Positions 1 through 5,315 of a stretch of 6,005 bases of DNA are shown piece by piece; position 1 is the stretch's first letter, and each line of letters opens with the position of its first letter. The notes beneath the pieces were generated by a model that did no database searches, was not told the DNA's origin, and was given only the letters and a program-made list of their open reading frames with translations. The stretch spans positions 1-6,005 of the forward strand of contig CALLQQ010000090.1 in NCBI GenBank assembly GCA_938014915.1. Direction: 5' to 3'. This stretch comes from an uncultured Clostridia bacterium. GTDB taxonomy: Bacteria; Bacillota; Clostridia; Oscillospirales; Ruminococcaceae. Made by a program: the position numbers and the translations under genes.

Positions 1-633
1 GATCATGATATAGCAGGGATTGAAACCAGTGAAAAATTCTATGATATATTGGTTGATAGGCAAATAAGATGCGATAAGCTTATGCCTGAATATAAAGATT
101 GGAACGAAGACCTAAAGGCAAGCCTAAATTTTTCTGTAATACCCGCAGAGGAACATCCTCAGTATAACTTAAGGGATAAAATCTGCATAGAGATTAATGA
201 AATAACATCTGAACTTAAAAATACAGATAAATCTCTATCAAAATTAAATAGTTTATTCCATAAATGCAAAACAAGTAATAGTGAGCAGATAGTTGAAACT
301 TTAAAACAACTATCTGCTTTTTCTTTGTTGTTAGCTGAGAAGGAATATATCCAAATGGGAACTAGTGAAGGTATAGGTGCTATTCAAAGAGGGTTATACT
401 CTAGATTTAGGGCATATGAAAATCGAAGCAGACTCAATAGTCGATTAGATATGATTGGACAGGAAATTTTAAAAGTCAGTAAATATCAAGGGATACTATC
501 TAAGGAAGAAAAAGAAATTATTGCAAGCAATTATGAATCGATTGCTCAACATAGTTTAAAAGCAATTATTTTGATTGAGCTGCAAGAGATAGAGCATGAA
601 CAAAAACAGATAAAAGAGATGATTATACAATAA
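1..633 (+). CDS. C-terminal part of an unrecognised transfer-module protein (5' end outside window)
   Basis: The frame is open from base 1 to the TAA at 631-633, giving 210 residues. A TTG at 49 could be read as a start, but no SD precedes it and the frame continues upstream, so the gene most likely begins outside the window. The visible part is hydrophilic, rich in Glu, Lys, Ile and Leu, and looks mainly helical. Its last 35 or so residues are a charged amphipathic stretch of probable coiled-coil character. There is no signal peptide, membrane segment, cysteine cluster or nucleotide-binding motif. I do not recognise the family. It lies 59 bp upstream of a coupling-protein gene on the same strand, a common place for a relaxase or relaxosome accessory protein, so a relaxase C-terminal domain is the leading guess. 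That rests on position only: the catalytic N-terminal part would lie to the left. Confidence 0.7.
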   Translation, partial: DHDIAGIETSEKFYDILVDRQIRCDKLMPEYKDWNEDLKASLNFSVIPAEEHPQYNLRDKICIEINEITSELKNTDKSLSKLNSLFHKCKTSNSEQIVETLKQLSAFSLLLAEKEYIQMGTSEGIGAIQRGLYSRFRAYENRSRLNSRLDMIGQEILKVSKYQGILSKEEKEIIASNYESIAQHSLKAIILIELQEIEHEQKQIKEMIIQ

Positions 634-676
634 GAAGAGGGGGATAGACTAGCGGATGGAATTATTAAAGTAATGG

Positions 677-683
677 AAGGAGG
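677..683 (+). promoter_or_regulatory. Ribosome binding site of the coupling-protein gene
   Basis: AAGGAGG lies 9 nt before the ATG at 693. It begins three bases after the stop of a possible five-codon mini-frame (656-673, reading MELLK), so ribosomes finishing that frame would end next to this site. Confidence 0.75.
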
Positions 684-692
684 TTTTGAACT

Positions 693-2507
693 ATGGAATC
701 ACAAGTATATCTGTTTGTAGGTATAGCAGCTTTTATGTTTATTGTAATTGGAGGAATTTCACTGATTGCACATTACTATACATTAAACGGAATCAAGTCA
801 AAAACTGTTGGTGATGGGCAGCATGGTACAGCTAGATTTGCTAATAAGAAAGAAATATTAAATACTTATAAGCACATACATTTTAATGTTTCAGATTGGA
901 GGAAAGGAAGAAACCTGCCTACAGAGCAAGGAATTATAGTTGGATGCAAAGGAGTTAAAAACAATGTAACAGCACTTGTAGATACTGATGATGTCCATTG
1001 TCTTATGATTGGAGCTGCAGGGGTGGGAAAGACTGCATTTTTTCTTTATCCAAACTTGGAATATGCCTGTGCAACTGGTATGAGTTTTATAACCACAGAT
1101 ACAAAAGGTGATCTTGCCAGAAACTATGGAAGGATTGCTGAAGAATGCTACGGATACAATATTGCAGTTATAGACTTAAGAAATCCTACAAGAAGTGATG
1201 GAAATAATTTATTGCATCTAGTTAACAAATATATGGACAAATACAGAGAAGATAACAATAATATTTCTGCAAAAGCAAAAGCTGAAAAGTATGCAAAGAT
1301 TATTTCAAAAACTATTATAAATTCCACTGGTGATAGTTCTGCTTACGGTCAAAATGCTTTTTTCTATGATGCTGCTGAAGGACTTCTTACTGCCGTCATT
1401 TTACTTATTGCAGAGTATCTCCCGCCTACTGATGAAGAAGGTGAAATAGTAGATGTAAGACATATCATAAGTGTATTTAAAATGGTACAGGACTTAATGT
1501 CACCAAGCAAAGTAAAAGGCAAAAGTCAATTTCAGTTGTTAATGGATAAACTTCCGTCAGAGCATAAGGCTAAATGGTTTACAGGTGCAGCATTAAACTC
1601 TGCTGAACAAGCAATGGCATCAGTTCTATCTACTGTATTATCAAGACTGAATGCCTTCTTAGATACAGAGATGGAACAGATTTTATGTTTTGATACAGAG
1701 ATTGATGCTGAAACTTTCTGTAATAAAAAATCTGCAATCTTTCTCATACTCCCGGAAGAAGATAATACAAAATATTTTATGGTTAGTTTATTCTTGCAAC
1801 AGTTTTATCGTGAGATGTTAACAGTTGCGGATGAAAATGGGGGCAAGCTCCCTAACCGTGTCATGATTTATGCAGATGAAATCGGTACAATACCAAAGAT
1901 AGAATCCTTTGAAATGATGCTTAGTGCAGGTCGTTCCAGAAAAATATCATTGGTCCCTATTATTCAGTCATTTGCACAGCTTGATAAAAATTATGGCAAA
2001 GAAGGCAGTGAAATTATAACTGATAACTGTCAGCTTACTATTTTTGGAGGGTTCGCACCTAATTCAGAAACTGCTCAGGTTCTATCCAAATCACTTGGCA
2101 GCAGAACTGTAATGAGCGGAAGCATCAGCAGAGGTAAAAATGATCCTTCACAAAGTCTGCAGATGATGGAACGACCGCTATTAACAGCGGATGAGCTAAA
2201 GTCTTTACCAAATGGGAACTTTGTTATTATGAAAACAGGAGTACATCCAATGAAGACAGTACTCCGTCTATTTTTAGATTGGGGTATTTCTTTTAGTGAG
2301 CCTTATATTATGGAGGAAAAGTCACATCGCAAAGTAGTATATGCAGATAAGGTAACCTTAGAAGAAAATATTATACTTGGCACAGAAGTAACTAAGGAAT
2401 TCGAATCTGAAGAAGAAATACGAACAGGAGGTATGATAAATACACAGAATATGTTATTAAAAACTGAAACAAGAGAAAATAAACGAAGGCCGACATTAAG
2501 AACATAG
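693..2507 (+). CDS. VirD4/TraG-family type IV coupling protein (conjugative DNA transfer ATPase)
   Basis: This is a complete 604-residue protein. Coupling proteins are membrane-anchored hexameric ATPases that link the relaxosome to the type IV secretion channel and drive DNA transfer. Residues 5-27 form one hydrophobic membrane segment, followed by an HGTARFA motif near residue 44 that is typical of Gram-positive TraG-like proteins. Walker A is GAAGVGKT at 107-114, and TTDTKGD at 134-140 matches the conserved strand after it. Walker B is VMIYADE at 390-396, followed by IGTIPKIESF. Residues 451-482 (FGGFAPNSE to SGSISRGKN) and the MKTGVHPM stretch near 513-520 are also characteristic of this clostridial subgroup. 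Family members often have two N-terminal membrane segments; only one is evident here. The tail after about 540 is charged and probably variable. The ATG has an excellent SD. The gene follows the partial protein and its stop overlaps the SD of the next gene, so all three are probably co-transcribed. Confidence 0.93.
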   Translation: MESQVYLFVGIAAFMFIVIGGISLIAHYYTLNGIKSKTVGDGQHGTARFANKKEILNTYKHIHFNVSDWRKGRNLPTEQGIIVGCKGVKNNVTALVDTDDVHCLMIGAAGVGKTAFFLYPNLEYACATGMSFITTDTKGDLARNYGRIAEECYGYNIAVIDLRNPTRSDGNNLLHLVNKYMDKYREDNNNISAKAKAEKYAKIISKTIINSTGDSSAYGQNAFFYDAAEGLLTAVILLIAEYLPPTDEEGEIVDVRHIISVFKMVQDLMSPSKVKGKSQFQLLMDKLPSEHKAKWFTGAALNSAEQAMASVLSTVLSRLNAFLDTEMEQILCFDTEIDAETFCNKKSAIFLILPEEDNTKYFMVSLFLQQFYREMLTVADENGGKLPNRVMIYADEIGTIPKIESFEMMLSAGRSRKISLVPIIQSFAQLDKNYGKEGSEIITDNCQLTIFGGFAPNSETAQVLSKSLGSRTVMSGSISRGKNDPSQSLQMMERPLLTADELKSLPNGNFVIMKTGVHPMKTVLRLFLDWGISFSEPYIMEEKSHRKVVYADKVTLEENIILGTEVTKEFESEEEIRTGGMINTQNMLLKTETRENKRRPTLRT

Positions 2508-2512
2508 GAGGG
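2506..2512 (+). promoter_or_regulatory. Ribosome binding site that fixes a TTG start
   Basis: AGGAGGG overlaps the last two bases of the coupling-protein stop codon (TAG, 2505-2507) and sits 7 nt before the TTG at 2520. This spacing supports the TTG start of the small winged-helix gene and suggests translational coupling with the gene before it. Confidence 0.75.
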
Positions 2513-2519
2513 AAAAGAC

Positions 2520-2786
2520 TTGAGTTATTTTGGAACAATTTATTCCTACTCTTCCGATGAACTACCATCCCGTGCGAAAACAGTATATATGTATTTAAAA
2601 GATAGAAGTAATGCAAAAGGTGAATGCTGGCCAGCCGTAAATACTATTGCAAGGGAAACCTCTATGTCACGAAGTACAGTAAAACGGGCTATAGCTGATC
2701 TTATACGCTGTGGTTTGCTTACTAAAGAAGCGCGTTATAGGGAGAATGGAGGGAATACTTCTAATCGGTATTTCTTGCAAAAGTAG
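2520..2786 (+). CDS. Small winged helix-turn-helix protein (HTH_36-like)
   Basis: This 88-residue protein starts at a TTG backed by a full SD. Residues about 14-69 form a winged helix-turn-helix: an N-terminal LPSRAKTVYMYLKDRS helix, then CWPAVNTIA, then MSRSTVKRAIADLIRCGLL carrying the recognition helix near 50-62. The segment ARYRENGGNTSNRYF at 71-85 is the probable wing. This resembles the HTH_36 domain seen in replication-initiator N-termini and in small stand-alone proteins that accompany coupling-protein genes in clostridial mobile elements. No replication domain is attached, and at 88 residues it appears complete rather than truncated. The likely role is DNA binding that regulates the transfer genes or marks an element site; the exact target is unknown. 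It is the last clear gene of the left operon and is followed by a hairpin. Confidence 0.85.
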   Translation: MSYFGTIYSYSSDELPSRAKTVYMYLKDRSNAKGECWPAVNTIARETSMSRSTVKRAIADLIRCGLLTKEARYRENGGNTSNRYFLQK

Positions 2787-2799
2787 TTTGATATATTTT

Positions 2800-2840
2800 A
2801 AAAAGACAAGCCAACCCTCAAGGGGGTAGTGTGTCTTTTT
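2800..2840 (+). terminator. Hairpin with terminal T-run after the winged-helix gene (terminator or attenuator)
   Basis: AAAAAGACA (2800-2808) pairs perfectly with TGTCTTTTT (2832-2840). Inside this outer stem, ACCCT (2814-2818) can pair with GGGGT (2823-2827), including one T-G pair. The T-run forms the 3' arm of the outer stem, so the structure resembles an intrinsic terminator whose A-tract pairs with its U-tract. It lies 13 bp after the winged-helix stop codon and just before a strong SD at 2849, so it may attenuate rather than fully end transcription. Confidence 0.65.
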
Positions 2841-2863
2841 CATGGACTGAGGAGGAGTTCATT

Positions 2864-2926
2864 ATGAACTTACAAGAAGGATTCACTTTAAGAATATATT
2901 TAACATCAGAAAAAGAACAAGTATAA
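2864..2926 (+). pseudogene. 20-codon open frame with a very strong SD, possibly the stub of a lost gene
   Basis: GAGGAGGAG at 2849-2857 lies a suitable distance before an ATG at 2864. The frame reads MNLQEGFTLRIYLTSEKEQV and stops at TAA 2924-2926, with a second TAA following out of frame at 2927. The SD is among the best in the window, which suggests a genuine translation start. A 20-residue product with no recognisable feature suggests a gene beginning whose body was deleted or has decayed. The other forward frames after 2866 give only a short basic peptide ending near 2950, so a single frameshift does not restore a convincing protein. It could also be a genuine small peptide or a leader peptide. 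I do not recognise it. Confidence 0.4.
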
Positions 2927-3059
2927 TAAAGATTAAGTTTAAATTATGCTAAAAAGAATAGTAAGTTCATGATTTTAGAATAAAAACTTAAAGCTGATAT
3001 TTTATTAAAAAAGCAATTAATAGGATTCAATAAGTTTTAAAGATGTATAGCTATTAGAA

Positions 3060-3085
3060 AAAGAACGGTTAATTTTCCGTTCTTT
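3060..3085 (-). terminator. Intrinsic terminator of the XRE-type regulator gene
   Basis: A perfect 9-bp inverted repeat, AAAGAACGG (3060-3068) and CCGTTCTTT (3077-3085), encloses an 8-nt loop. Read on the minus strand, the second arm runs into CTTTTTCTAAT, a suitable U-rich tail. The stem overlaps the regulator's stop codon (3084-3086). It could also weakly stop transcription arriving from the left on the plus strand. Confidence 0.8.
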
Positions 3086-3431
3086 ATTCTGATTTGGCCT
3101 CTTTTATTCCTTTTGCAGTAGCAGTCATAATAACTAAATCTTTGCCATCCATTTCATCAAGCAGACTATCAAGCTGTCTTCGCTGTGTTGATTTGTTTGC
3201 TTCCTTATCTGGAAAAAAGAATTGGTCTACCGATACATCCAAAATGGTAACAAGTTCATAAAAAATTTGCAGGCTTGGGTGTTGTCCACTGTTCTCAATA
3301 GATGCAATATATCGAGGAGCGATGTTCATCATATCCGCCAATTGATTCCTTGACATTCCCTTTGCATTTCTTGCTTCCTTTATCGCTTGACCTAGAGCCT
3401 TAAAATCATATTTTTCAACTTTTCGCTTCAT
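3084..3431 (-). CDS. XRE-family (Cro/C1-type) helix-turn-helix transcriptional regulator
   Basis: This 115-residue cytoplasmic DNA-binding protein carries an HTH_3/XRE domain at about residues 11-72: the first helix is ALGQAIKEARNAKGM, then SRNQLADMMN, then the recognition helix around IAPRYIASIENSG, then PSLQIFYELVTILDVSVDQFF. The C-terminal 40 residues are charged and contain a short helix (QLDSLLDEMDGKDLVIMTATAKGI) that may aid oligomerisation. I chose the ATG at 3429-3431 because an AGGGTG element lies 9 nt upstream. An in-frame GTG four codons earlier falls inside that SD and is a poorer choice. Similar small regulators, often with a KYDFKALGQAI-like start, are frequent in clostridial integrative elements, where they repress element genes; here the targets are unknown. 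It is convergent with the left operon and divergent from the TetR gene, and has its own terminator. Confidence 0.9.
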   Translation of the reverse strand: MKRKVEKYDFKALGQAIKEARNAKGMSRNQLADMMNIAPRYIASIENSGQHPSLQIFYELVTILDVSVDQFFFPDKEANKSTQRRQLDSLLDEMDGKDLVIMTATAKGIKEAKSE

Positions 3432-3440
3432 AATTTGTAT

Positions 3441-3446
3441 CACCCT
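3441..3446 (-). promoter_or_regulatory. Ribosome binding site that favours the ATG start of the XRE regulator
   Basis: On the minus strand this reads AGGGTG, 9 nt before the ATG at 3429-3431. The alternative GTG start (3441-3443) is part of this element and has no SD of its own. Confidence 0.55.
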
Positions 3447-3477
3447 ACTACATCTTACTGTTCATCTTTTTATTTAG

Positions 3478-3521
3478 ATATGAGTACAAATATCATATAG
3501 TTGATTGAAATAAATCATATA
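3478..3521. repeat. Operator-like repeats upstream of the XRE regulator
   Basis: ATATGA (3478-3483) and TCATAT (3493-3498) form an inverted repeat with a 9-bp gap. ATCATATA occurs at 3492-3499 and again at 3514-3521, 22 bp apart, close to two helical turns. The block lies 47-90 bp before the XRE start codon, where an autoregulatory operator would be expected. In DNA this AT-rich some of this could be chance. Confidence 0.35.
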
Positions 3522-3689
3522 TCTTTCTGATAATTATTAGTCTAATGGTTTAGTATTTTATAGCGATATATGCTCATACAATTATAACTGTTTGATTGAA
3601 TGCTAGAAAAGAACGAGAATAATTGGAAGATTGTAAACAAAAGGTTAGATTTATAAACGCATATATTTCAACATAGAATGTAAAAAATA

Positions 3690-3742
3690 CTTGACCGAAT
3701 CGGTTTATAATGTTATTATCGGCATAAACCAATTCGGTTTAT
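3690..3742. promoter_or_regulatory. Two operator copies flanking the promoter, probable TetR-protein binding sites
   Basis: Site 1 is centred on base 3699 and has a perfect core of ACCGA and TCGGT around one central base (3694-3704). Site 2 is centred on 3733: ATAAACCAA and TCGGTTTAT around a central T (3724-3742), 8 of 9 positions symmetrical. Both share the right half TCGGTTTAT (3700-3708 and 3734-3742). Across the two sites, CCGAATCGGTTTAT and ATAAACCAATTCGG also form a 14-bp inverted repeat with one mismatch. The centres are 34 bp apart. Site 1 overlaps the -35 and site 2 the start point, a layout suited to autorepression by the adjacent TetR-family protein. Confidence 0.7.
3691..3719 (+). 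promoter_or_regulatory. Sigma-A-type promoter of the TetR/ABC transporter operon
   Basis: TTGACC (3691-3696) and TATTAT (3714-3719) are separated by an ideal 17 bp. Transcription would start near 3726, leaving a leader of about 42 nt. A perfect TATAAT at 3706-3711 lies between them but has no -35 at suitable distance. One operator copy overlaps the -35 and another covers the predicted start point. Confidence 0.8.
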
Positions 3743-3753
3743 TAAATTTTAAT

Positions 3754-3760
3754 GAGGAGG
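3754..3760 (+). promoter_or_regulatory. Ribosome binding site that fixes the TTG start of the TetR gene
   Basis: GAGGAGG lies 7 nt before the TTG at 3768. The first in-frame ATG (3792) has no SD before it, so the TTG start is preferred. Confidence 0.75.
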
Positions 3761-3767
3761 AAACTAT

Positions 3768-4376
3768 TTGGAAAGTTTTTTAAATTTACCTATGGAAAAA
3801 CAAAATATAATTATTGATGCTGCATTAAAAATATTTGGAAAGCACGGATATAAAAAGACATCTATAAGTGATATAGCCAGTACTGCAGGAATTTCCAAAG
3901 CAATGATATTTCATTACTTTGGTACAAAGAAAGAGCTGTACCTCTACTTGGTAAATACGTGTGTAGATAATATTAGCACTGAAGTTGTCGAAAAATTTGA
4001 TGACAGTATCACGGATTTCTTTGATAGGATTTTATATACATCTAAGCTTAAGTTATCTTTGTTGAAGAAATATCCTAATGTCCCCTCCTTTATTCAGAGC
4101 GCATATTTTGAAAATGATGAGGAAGTTAGAACAGAGATAAGAGTTATTTTTAAAAAAGATGATGGCAAAACTATCGGAAAGAAAATAACTTTTGAAGGTG
4201 CAGATTTTTCGAAATTTAAAGACGACATTGATCCGAAGCTTGTCTTGAATATGCTTGATTGGATTTCAGAGGGTTACATGAGTAAAATGCAAGATGCGGA
4301 AAAAACTGATTTTGATGAATTATATAAGGTGTTTGAAGAATGTCTGCAACTCTTTAAAAGGAATTTTTATAAATGA
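3768..4376 (+). CDS. TetR/AcrR-family transcriptional repressor
   Basis: This 202-residue protein is of normal length for the family and starts at a TTG with a strong SD. The TetR_N DNA-binding domain spans about residues 13-59: IIDAALKIFGKHGYKKTSISDIA, then the turn and recognition helix AGISKAMIFHYFGTKKELY. Residues from about 65 onward form the helical ligand-binding and dimerisation domain, which is variable in this family, so the inducer cannot be predicted. The gene is the first of an apparent operon with an ABC transporter ATPase (36-bp gap) and permease. Such repressors commonly control a neighbouring exporter and themselves, releasing DNA when they bind the exported compound. The operator pair at its promoter fits this. 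That the protein binds those sites is inferred, not shown. Confidence 0.93.
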   Translation: MESFLNLPMEKQNIIIDAALKIFGKHGYKKTSISDIASTAGISKAMIFHYFGTKKELYLYLVNTCVDNISTEVVEKFDDSITDFFDRILYTSKLKLSLLKKYPNVPSFIQSAYFENDEEVRTEIRVIFKKDDGKTIGKKITFEGADFSKFKDDIDPKLVLNMLDWISEGYMSKMQDAEKTDFDELYKVFEECLQLFKRNFYK

Positions 4377-4412
4377 TTATAAAAAAAGAATGTTGAAAGG
4401 GGAAATGTTATT

Positions 4413-5294
4413 ATGACAAAAAATGTAATTGAAATCCAGAATCTCACAAAGCAATATGGCAAGCATAGAGGGATTGATAATGTTAGTTTTTCTGTTAAGG
4501 AAGGAGAAATTTTTGGTTTCATTGGTCCAAACGGCGCAGGGAAATCTACTACCATTCGTACTTTATTAGCTTTGATTCATCCAACATCAGGAAGTGCCAC
4601 TATTTTCGGAAAGGATTGTATCAAGGAAGCACCTGTTATTGCGCAGGATATAGGCTATCTGCCCTCTGAAACTTTTTTCTATGAAAATATGAAGGTACGG
4701 GATTTGCTGAGCTATGCGGCGACATTATACAAAAAAGACTGTTCAAAGAGGATTGAGGAATTAACTTTTCGCCTTAACCTTGATGTCACCCGAAAAATCC
4801 GTGACTTATCGTTTGGAAATAAAAAGAAAGTAGGGATTGTTGCAGGGTTACTCCACTCGCCAAAGCTCTTGATGTTAGATGAACCGACAAGTGGTCTTGA
4901 CCCTTTGATGCAACAGACATTCTTTGATATTCTACGTGAGGAAAATCAAAAGGGAGTAACCATATTATTTTCTTCCCACATTTTGAGTGAAGTGCAAAAA
5001 ATGTGTGATAGAATTGCAATTCTCAAAGATGGAAAAGTAATTAGTCTTGAAGACATTGAAACTATGCGTTCCAATGCCTACAAAAAAATCATTCTTCATA
5101 TGCCTGAAACAACTGAAATTCAGACGCTTGATATGGATGGTGTGAGCAACTTTGAACAAAATGGAGAGCAAATCAACTTTTTGTTCAAAGGAGATGTAAA
5201 CATGCTTCTTGACAGTCTTCGACAACACCGTCTGCTTGATGTTCTGATAGAAGAACCGTCACTCGAAGAGATATTTATGCACTACTATATATAA
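4413..5294 (+). CDS. ABC transporter ATP-binding protein (ABC-2 exporter type)
   Basis: This 293-residue cytoplasmic ATPase has all main nucleotide-binding motifs: Walker A GPNGAGKST at 38-46, signature LSFGNKKKV at 132-140, Walker B LLMLDEP at 152-158, D-loop SGLDP at 160-164 and the switch histidine in FSSH at 186-189. The Q-loop region reads IGYLPSE at 80-86, without the usual glutamine, as seen in several BcrA/DrrA-like ATPases. The C-terminal 80 residues form the accessory domain usual in this group, ending in EEPSLEEIFMHYY. It would power the membrane partner encoded 21 bp downstream, moving an unknown substrate, often a drug or antimicrobial peptide, out of the cell. The ATG at 4413 has AAAGGGG about 10 nt upstream; an earlier ATG at 4405 closes after three codons. 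Probably co-transcribed with the TetR gene. Confidence 0.95.
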   Translation: MTKNVIEIQNLTKQYGKHRGIDNVSFSVKEGEIFGFIGPNGAGKSTTIRTLLALIHPTSGSATIFGKDCIKEAPVIAQDIGYLPSETFFYENMKVRDLLSYAATLYKKDCSKRIEELTFRLNLDVTRKIRDLSFGNKKKVGIVAGLLHSPKLLMLDEPTSGLDPLMQQTFFDILREENQKGVTILFSSHILSEVQKMCDRIAILKDGKVISLEDIETMRSNAYKKIILHMPETTEIQTLDMDGVSNFEQNGEQINFLFKGDVNMLLDSLRQHRLLDVLIEEPSLEEIFMHYYI

Positions 5295-5315
5295 CTATAA
5301 CGGGAGGTGAATTTT

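Larger units (their letters stand above)
3432..3767. other. 336-bp AT-rich divergent intergenic region
   Basis: No convincing gene lies here. The right end (3690-3742) holds the TetR promoter and paired operators. The left end holds an inverted repeat and direct repeats near 3478-3521 that could be operators for the XRE regulator. I could not find a good -35/-10 pair for the XRE gene. The middle (about 3522-3689) shows only AT-rich DNA, an 11-bp odd-centred palindrome (ATTAG T CTAAT at 3536-3546), and a second TTGATTGAA at 3592-3600 that repeats the one at 3501-3509. A possible 18-codon frame at 3600-3656 has no SD. Confidence 0.6.

Noticed and set aside
1532..1747. Minus-strand open frame of 71 codons inside the coupling-protein gene
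   Set aside because: It lies wholly inside a gene with clear ATPase motifs, and its product matches no recognisable domain.
2392..2616. Minus-strand open frame of 74 codons across the junction of the coupling-protein and winged-helix genes
   Set aside because: It is antisense to two well-supported genes and to the SD between them. Its Phe/Leu/Tyr-rich product is what antisense of AT-rich coding DNA gives.
3441..3443. GTG as the start of the XRE regulator gene
   Set aside because: The GTG is part of the AGGGTG element that serves as SD for the ATG at 3429-3431 and has no SD of its own.
3600..3656. 18-codon plus-strand frame in the intergenic region
   Set aside because: It has no SD upstream, no recognisable product, and is no longer than expected by chance.
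3706..3711. Perfect TATAAT as the -10 of the TetR promoter
   Set aside because: It is only 9 bp from TTGACC and no alternative -35 is present; TATTAT at 3714 has the correct 17-bp spacing.
3432..3767. CRISPR array or regular tandem-repeat block in the intergenic region
   Set aside because: The repeats are short (8-14 bp), few and irregularly spaced; operator sites explain them better.
4367..4555. Minus-strand open frame of 62 codons opposite the start of the ABC ATPase gene
   Set aside because: It is antisense to the Walker A region of a clear ABC ATPase, and the product resembles no known protein.
4492..4669. Missing Q-loop glutamine (IGYLPSE) as a sign of an inactive ATPase
   Set aside because: Several exporter ATPases of this group have a similar IGYLP-type segment without glutamine, and every other catalytic motif is intact.
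4786..5228. Two overlapping minus-strand open frames opposite the ABC ATPase gene
   Set aside because: Both lie inside the ATPase gene on the other strand and overlap each other in different frames; they are shadows of the real gene.
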